Positions 17,998 through 21,921 of a stretch of 21,921 nucleotides of DNA are shown here, piece after piece. The stretch's first letter is position 1; the number at the start of each line of letters is the position of its first letter. The notes beneath the pieces were generated by a model that was not told the origin of the DNA, did not search any database, and saw only the letters and a program-made list of their open reading frames with translations. The stretch is from DASYTH01 sp035762905 (lineage in GTDB: Bacteria; Actinomycetota; Actinomycetes; Mycobacteriales; Pseudonocardiaceae), in the NCBI RefSeq assembly GCF_035762905.1, contig NZ_DASUCC010000128.1, positions 1 through 21,921 on the forward strand, read 5' to 3'. Position numbers and translations under genes: made by a program.

Positions 17998-19157
17998 GGC
18001 GGCCGCACTCCCCGGACGGCGAGGGCCGCGCCCAAGGCCTCGCGCCCGTCCAGCCAGGTGCCGGACCGCCAGACCGGCCGCACGACCACCGCTGCGGAGC
18101 CGCGGTCCAGGACGCCGATCTCGGCCAGCCGTCGCGCTCCGCCCGGCTCCCGCCGCATGTGCAGCACGACCTGCACGGCCGCCGCCAGCTGACTGTGCAG
18201 CGCGGTCGGCGCCAGCCCGCCGAGCGCGGCCAGGGCCGCCAGCCGAGCCGGTACGTCGACCGGTGAGTTCGCGTGCACCGTGCCGGCACCGCCGTCGTGG
18301 CCGGTGTTCAGCGCGGCGAGCAGGTCACCCACCTCGGCACCGCGGACCTCGCCGACCACCAGCCGGTCCGGCCGCATGCGCAGCCCCTGCCGGACCAGAT
18401 CGGACAGCGTGACCTGGCCGGCGCCCTCGACGTTCGGCGGACGGGCGATGAGCCGGACGAACTGCGGATGCCTGGGACGCAACTCCCCCGCGTCCTCGAT
18501 GCAGACGATCCGCTCGGTGCCCGGCACTCGGGTCAGCAACGCGGACAGCAGGGTTGTCTTGCCCGAGCCGGTTCCCCCGGAGACGAGGAAGGCGAGCCGG
18601 GCGTCCACGATGGCTTCGAGCACCGACCGGAGTGCGACGTCGAAGCCGCCGAGGGCCTCGAGGGCGGCCAGGTCGTGCGCTGCCGGGCGCAGCACGCGCA
18701 GTGAGATGCAGGTGCCGTCGGCGGCGATCGGCGGCAGCACGGCGTGCAGCCGGACCCGGCCGAGCGGTCCGGATTCCGGCAGCCAGGCGTCGACGAACGG
18801 CTGCGCGTCGTCGAGCCGGCGGCCACAGGCCAGGGCGAGGCGTTGGGCCAGCCGCCGGACCGACTCCTCGTCGGGGAACTTCAGGTCGGTGCGGCGGAGC
18901 CCGGCCATGCCGTCCACCCACACCTCGCGGCCACCGGTGACCAGGACGTCGGTGGTCGTCGGATCGCGCAGCAGCGGCTCGAGCGGGCCGGCACCGGCGA
19001 ACTCGCGGCGCAGCAGCCGCAACGCGGCCAACACGTCGTCGTGGCCGACCACGCCGCCCGCCTCGTCGCGGACGGCCTCGGCGACCACGGCGTCGGTCAT
19101 CTCGGCGCCGCTGGTGGCCAGGCGGCTGCGGACCCGCTCGATGAGGTCGGCGGTCAT
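17991..19157 (-). CDS. cpaF: Tad/CpaF-type secretion ATPase
   Basis: Hexameric motor ATPase of the type II/IV secretion superfamily, here powering the Tad-like pilus. 388 residues: an N-terminal all-alpha domain, the conserved GPLEPLLRDPTTTDVLVTGG, then Walker A GGTGSGKTT (194-202), Asp box IEDAGELRPRHPQFVRL, Walker B RLVVGEVRG (265-273) and the His box TGHDGGAGTVHANSP. All catalytic parts are intact. The frame continues upstream but overlaps ssd; ATG at 19157 overlaps the ssd stop as ATGA, so it is taken as the start and translation is coupled. Corresponds to Rv3659c and to the TIGRFAM 'helicase/secretion neighborhood ATPase'. Confidence 0.95.
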   Translation of the reverse strand: MTADLIERVRSRLATSGAEMTDAVVAEAVRDEAGGVVGHDDVLAALRLLRREFAGAGPLEPLLRDPTTTDVLVTGGREVWVDGMAGLRRTDLKFPDEESVRRLAQRLALACGRRLDDAQPFVDAWLPESGPLGRVRLHAVLPPIAADGTCISLRVLRPAAHDLAALEALGGFDVALRSVLEAIVDARLAFLVSGGTGSGKTTLLSALLTRVPGTERIVCIEDAGELRPRHPQFVRLIARPPNVEGAGQVTLSDLVRQGLRMRPDRLVVGEVRGAEVGDLLAALNTGHDGGAGTVHANSPVDVPARLAALAALGGLAPTALHSQLAAAVQVVLHMRREPGGARRLAEIGVLDRGSAAVVVRPVWRSGTWLDGREALGAALAVRGVRPPW

Positions 19158-20242
19158 CCGGTGCTCCGGCGGTCGAGGGTCGACTCGGTGTCGAGGGCGC
19201 GCAGGGTGGCGCGGGCGGCGGCGGTGAGGGGGCCGCGGGGGCGGGGCCGGAACTGACCGCGGTCGAGCGACTGGGCGAGAAAAGGTTCCGGGCGCATGAC
19301 GGCGAGCAGAGGGATGCCGGCGGCGTCGGCGACCTCCTCGGCTCGGAGACCACCGGGGGCGGGGCCGCGGACGATGAGCCGGGGGGCGAGGCCGCGTTCG
19401 GTGAGGCGGCGGGCGACGAGCTTGGCGCCGACGCTGGCGCGCACCTCGGCCGGCACGACGATGACGGCGAGGTCGGTCCGGTCCAGTGCGGCGCCGGTGG
19501 CGTCCCCCAGTTCCCTTGGCAGGTCGCAGATCACGGTCTCGCCGGCCCGGCGGCCGGCGTCGAGCACAGCGGCGACCGCATCCGGCTCCGGCCCGATTCC
19601 TTCTCTGGCGCCGGACAGCAGGGTGAGCCGGGCCGCACCCCTTGCCCGCCCTGGCAACGCGGCATGCAGCGCGGACACTGGTACCCGGCCGGCCCGCAGC
19701 CGCATGTCCGGCCAGCGCAGCCCCTCCTCGGACTCGGCGCCGAGCACCAGGTCCAGACCGCCGCTGAGTGGGTCGCAGTCCACCAGCAACGCATTGCTTC
19801 CGTTGCGCAGCGCGGTCAGGCCGACGGCGGCGGCGAACACCGAGGCGCCCGCCCCGCCCCGGCCGCCGAGTACCGCCAACACCCTGCCGGTGCTGCCGGC
19901 CGGCGCCTCGGCCACATCGGCGAGTACGCCGACCAGCCAGGACTCCTCGTCGGGCAGCTCGACCACCTTCATGGCGCCGAGTGCGAGCGCATCGCGCAAC
20001 AGCTCGGTGGGCGGCGGTTCGGCGCACACCACGACCACCGAGTCGCGCCGGGGCAGCCCCAAGTCGCGGCAGTCGCGGATGCCCCGGGCGTCCAGGATCA
20101 CCAGCGGAGCGGCGGTCCAGTGCGGCCGGACCGCCGCCGCGTCCGGTATCCGCTCGACGGCGCACCCGGCCGCGGCGGCGAGTTTGAGGATGTCGTCCAG
20201 CAACTCGTCGTCGACCAGGACCACCGGTCGGTTTGTGTCCAT
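19154..20242 (-). CDS. ssd: Septum-site-determining protein Ssd / CpaE-like (Rv3660c-like)
   Basis: 362 residues of the actinobacterial CpaE/TadZ-MinD family. An N-terminal response-regulator-like fold (RPVVLVDDELLDDILKLAA ... VVVVCAEPPPTELLRDALALG) precedes a ParA/MinD-like ATPase domain (VLAVLGGRGGAGASVFAAAV, LLVDCDPLSGGLDLVLG). The deviant Walker A reads GGRGGAGAS, without the Lys pair of KGGxGKT, so ATP hydrolysis may be weak or absent; this is a feature I recall in Ssd proteins. In M. tuberculosis Ssd affects septum formation; CpaE/TadZ relatives localise Tad pili. It is the first gene of the operon, with ATG at 20242 behind a G-rich stretch (GGGGGG, 6 nt away). A DnaA-box-like cluster lies about 105 bp upstream. 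Confidence 0.92.
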   Translation of the reverse strand: MDTNRPVVLVDDELLDDILKLAAAAGCAVERIPDAAAVRPHWTAAPLVILDARGIRDCRDLGLPRRDSVVVVCAEPPPTELLRDALALGAMKVVELPDEESWLVGVLADVAEAPAGSTGRVLAVLGGRGGAGASVFAAAVGLTALRNGSNALLVDCDPLSGGLDLVLGAESEEGLRWPDMRLRAGRVPVSALHAALPGRARGAARLTLLSGAREGIGPEPDAVAAVLDAGRRAGETVICDLPRELGDATGAALDRTDLAVIVVPAEVRASVGAKLVARRLTERGLAPRLIVRGPAPGGLRAEEVADAAGIPLLAVMRPEPFLAQSLDRGQFRPRPRGPLTAAARATLRALDTESTLDRRSTG

Positions 20243-20347
20243 CGTGTGCCCCCCGGGAGGCGATCGTTTCGTCCGCGGCCGGGAATTCCGGCTGCGGTTT
20301 CCACGATCAACCGGCGGGACGGACCGGACAACGACCGGTGATCAACA

Positions 20348-20407
20348 TGTGGACAACCGACTCGCTTGTGGACAGACGGGCGGGCGCAACACGGCCAGGC
20401 ATCCACA
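20348..20407. promoter_or_regulatory. Cluster of three DnaA-box-like sites
   Basis: TGTGGACAA at 20348-20356 is the exact complement of the actinobacterial DnaA box TTGTCCACA. TGTGGACAG at 20367-20375 has one mismatch and is 19 bp further in the same orientation. GCATCCACA at 20399-20407 is in the opposite orientation and keeps the TCCACA core, with mismatches in the first three bases. All three lie in 60 bp between the divergent ssd and HAD genes. Confidence 0.5.
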
Positions 20408-20418
20408 GGCTGATAAGG

Positions 20419-20506
20419 GACGACCCCCGCCAGGGGGGAGGGACGGGGGTCGTCAAGGGTTCAGCCCCGGGGGGTCGGACTGAACCGTCCGGCCGAAATG
20501 CCGGAC
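20419..20506 (+). other. Three consecutive perfect stem-loops
   Basis: GACGACCCCCG (20419-20429) pairs with 20444-20454 (11 bp, 14-nt G-rich loop). GGTTCAG (20458-20464) pairs with 20480-20486. GTCCGGC (20487-20493) pairs with 20500-20506 around CGAAAT. All are exact and follow each other with 0-3 nt between. They could end a transcript, form a small structured RNA, or insulate the two divergent genes. No T tract follows. The remainder of the 359-bp region 20243-20601 holds the DnaA-box-like sites and the HAD promoter; I see no gene in it. Confidence 0.55.
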
Positions 20507-20589
20507 CTGACTACTGTAGCTCCTTGTCCAGCCCATGGGGGCACAACGGCTATACCGACGCGCAAGCGGTTCACCGGCGACTTCGCTCG

Positions 20590-20601
20590 TATGCTGACGA
20601 T
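20590..20601 (+). promoter_or_regulatory. Leaderless-type -10 element of the HAD gene
   Basis: TATGCT (20590-20595, TAnnnT) lies exactly 6 nt before the GTG at 20602, so transcription would start on the GTG. No ribosome binding site is visible, which fits. No good -35 hexamer is present at 17 bp. Confidence 0.4.
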
Positions 20602-21435
20602 GTGACCGACCCTCGCAGCGCCGCGTCCGGGGACAGCGAACCGTCGGTGGCCGCCTTCTTCGACCTCGACAAGACGGTCATCGCGAAGTCCAGCACGCTC
20701 GCCTTCAGCCGCCCGTTCTTCCAGGGCGGGCTGATCAACCGCCGGGCCGTGCTGAAGAGCGCCTACGCGCAGCTCGTGTTCGCCGCCTCGGCCGCCGACG
20801 CCGACCTGGTCGAGCGGATGCGGGCGCACCTCACGGCGCTGTGCAAGGGATGGGACGTCCAGCAGGTGCGCTCGATCGTCGAGGAGACCCTGCACGACAT
20901 CGTGGATCCGCTGGTCTACGCGGAGGCGGCCGAGCTGGTCGCCGAGCACCGGGAGCAGGGCCACGCCGTCGTGGTGATCTCCGCCTCCGGCGCGGAGATC
21001 GTGGCCCCGATCGCCAGCATGATCGGCGCCACGGCCAGTGTCGGAACCCGCATGGTGGCGGTGGACGGCCGGTACACCGGCGAAATCGACTTCTATTGCT
21101 ACGGCGAGAACAAGGCCACCGCGATCAAGCAGTTGGCCGCCGAGCACGGCTACGACCTCGAGGCCTGCCACGCCTATTCGGACTCGATCACCGACCTGCC
21201 GATGCTCGAGGTGGTCGGTCATCCCGCGGCGGTCAACCCCGACCGGGCGCTGCGCGCGATCGCCGCGGAGCGCGGCTGGCCGGTGCTCCTGTTCTCCAAG
21301 CCGGTGTCGCTGCGCTCGCGGTTCCACGCGCCGTCCGGGACCACGGTGGCGGTGACCGCGATCGGCCTCGGCGCGCTCGCCACGGCGGGCGCCACCTGGT
21401 ACGGCCTGCACCGCAGGCGGAAAACGCAAAGGTAA
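20602..21435 (+). CDS. HAD-superfamily IB hydrolase, SerB-like, membrane-anchored (Rv3661-like)
   Basis: Phosphatase-type enzyme of the haloacid dehalogenase superfamily, subfamily IB. The 277 residues contain motif I FFDLDKT with nucleophile Asp21 and acid Asp23, motif II VVISAS (Ser127), motif III Lys171 in GENKATAI and motif IV YSDSITDLPML (Asp194, Asp198), so the active site is complete. A hydrophobic C-terminal segment (VAVTAIGLGALATAGATWYG, about 249-268) followed by HRRRKTQR predicts a tail anchor with the enzyme in the cytoplasm. Related proteins include phosphoserine phosphatases and lipid phosphatases; the substrate here is unknown. The frame is open upstream to 20233, but that part is the intergenic region; GTG at 20602 fits a leaderless promoter and the start of coding-like sequence. 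Confidence 0.92.
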   Translation: MTDPRSAASGDSEPSVAAFFDLDKTVIAKSSTLAFSRPFFQGGLINRRAVLKSAYAQLVFAASAADADLVERMRAHLTALCKGWDVQQVRSIVEETLHDIVDPLVYAEAAELVAEHREQGHAVVVISASGAEIVAPIASMIGATASVGTRMVAVDGRYTGEIDFYCYGENKATAIKQLAAEHGYDLEACHAYSDSITDLPMLEVVGHPAAVNPDRALRAIAAERGWPVLLFSKPVSLRSRFHAPSGTTVAVTAIGLGALATAGATWYGLHRRRKTQR

Positions 21436-21593
21436 TTCGGGATATTTGCGCGAAACACACATTTGACTTCACCCGGCCGGCCGTACCCGCATGCTCCGAT
21501 CCGGCGGTATTCGCAGGCAGGAGCCCTGGAGAATACGCTCACCGGGCGTGTCCGTACACCACTTGCGGGCTCTTTAACGGTGCACCCATATGT

Positions 21594-21626
21594 GCACTTG
21601 AAGTGCCCGGACACACTCGGTAGAAA
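21594..21626 (+). promoter_or_regulatory. Promoter of the Ms1-like RNA with a palindrome over the -35
   Basis: TTGAAG (21598-21603, 4 of 6 matches to TTGACA), a 17-nt spacer and TAGAAA (21621-21626) form a sigma-A-type promoter with predicted start near 21633. The -35 is embedded in the palindrome GCACTT-G-AAGTGC (21594-21606), and GTGCAC at 21580-21585 is repeated at 21592-21597. The palindrome may be an operator. Confidence 0.5.
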
Positions 21627-21632
21627 GTAGGT

Positions 21633-21890
21633 GCGGACCTCTGATCGGCCAGGGACGAGGCGAAGAGAAGCCCCGATCCACCCCGACTGGGCTCCGTGCG
21701 CGAACACCGGAGCACCCACGCTCAGCACGCCGCGGGAGGCATGTCGTCAAGGACTGCGTACCGGGACGCCGGACGCCGAGGCCAGGAACATACGACACCG
21801 TTGCACGCTTGGTAGCCCGGATGTTCGCGCTGGACGATTGGGTGATCCCTGCCCGCGGAGAGCGCGGGCGGGGATCGCCCAGTTTTTGTT
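21633..21890 (+). ncRNA. Ms1/MTS2823-like small RNA (RNA-polymerase-binding, 6S-like)
   Basis: A transcript of about 260 nt is predicted from the promoter at 21598-21626 to the strong terminator at 21838-21892. No coding-like frame exists on this strand. The position directly downstream of the Rv3661-like gene, same strand, is where mycobacteria encode Ms1/MTS2823 (about 300 nt), an abundant stationary-phase RNA that binds core RNA polymerase and is reported in many Actinobacteria. One internal hairpin is clear (GCTCCG 21691-21696 with CGGAGC 21708-21713). RNase P RNA and tmRNA signatures are absent. The identification rests on synteny, size and transcription signals, not on sequence similarity that I could test. 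The 5' end is approximate. Confidence 0.6.
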
Positions 21891-21892
21891 TT
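21838..21892 (+). terminator. Strong intrinsic terminator
   Basis: A stem of about 19-20 bp with two G-U-type pairs (left arm from 21838, right arm 21863-21882, loop around GAG) is followed by TTTTTGTTTT. It is the only classical T-tract terminator in the window. Confidence 0.9.
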
Positions 21893-21911
21893 CTGGGGGC
21901 CAAGCCCCCAG
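21893..21911. repeat. GC-rich palindromic element CTGGGGGC-CAA-GCCCCCAG
   Basis: A perfect 8-bp inverted repeat with a 3-nt loop directly abuts the T tract of the terminator and is followed by ACCCCCGGGG. It resembles short palindromes often found after genes in Pseudonocardiaceae (from memory). On the opposite strand it would form a hairpin without a T tract. Confidence 0.55.
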
Positions 21912-21921
21912 ACCCCCGGGG

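Noticed and set aside
21633..21890. RNase P RNA or tmRNA as alternatives for the non-coding RNA
   Set aside because: The conserved RNase P core sequences and the tRNA-like ends and tag frame of tmRNA are not visible.

Overview
The window is high-GC DNA with strong G/C bias at third codon positions, and its gene order matches the actinobacterial block around M. tuberculosis Rv3644c-Rv3661 (holB, topA, Rv3647c-like, SftH-type helicase, Tad-like cluster, ssd, HAD hydrolase). An MFS/Tmk fusion beside holB, and the overall synteny, point to a Pseudonocardiales chromosome (Amycolatopsis/Saccharothrix/Kutzneria-like). This placement is inference; no rRNA or other taxonomic marker is present.

Layout. 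(1) 1-852, plus: the 3' part of a surface protein with a C-terminal membrane anchor. (2) 1007-7609, minus: topA, a small membrane protein, an MFS/thymidylate-kinase-like fusion and holB, read in that order; the last two overlap by 4 bp. (3) 7730-8967, minus: an Rv3647c-like protein of unknown function behind an apparent LexA-controlled leaderless promoter, and a lipoprotein. (4) 9081-11375, minus: a K+-independent type H+-translocating pyrophosphatase followed by a terminator hairpin. (5) 11614-13938, plus: a DECH-box helicase with a four-Cys C-terminus, ending at a large hairpin. (6) 14267-14893, minus: a short Prim-Pol-like protein. (7) 15159-20242, minus: a Tad-like operon in the order ssd, cpaF/tadA, tadB, tadC, Flp-like pilin, tadE, TadE-like, with short gaps or 1-4 bp overlaps. 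(8) 20243-20601: a divergent regulatory region with DnaA-box-like sites, three stem-loops and a leaderless-type promoter. (9) 20602-21435, plus: a HAD-IB hydrolase. (10) About 21633-21890, plus: a probable non-coding RNA with promoter and strong terminator, at the place where mycobacteria encode Ms1/MTS2823.

The genes fall into two themes. One is DNA replication, topology and repair (holB, topA, helicase, Prim-Pol-like, the SOS-box gene). The other is an envelope Tad-type pilus/secretion machine, which in Actinobacteria is repeatedly linked to this helicase ('helicase/secretion neighborhood'). The most interesting items are the LexA site on the Rv3647c-like gene, the catalytically degenerate Tmk domain fused to a transporter, the 27/54-bp coding repeat in the TadE-like gene, the DnaA-box cluster and stem-loops next to ssd, the Ms1-like RNA, and the Prim-Pol-like gene between helicase and Tad genes.
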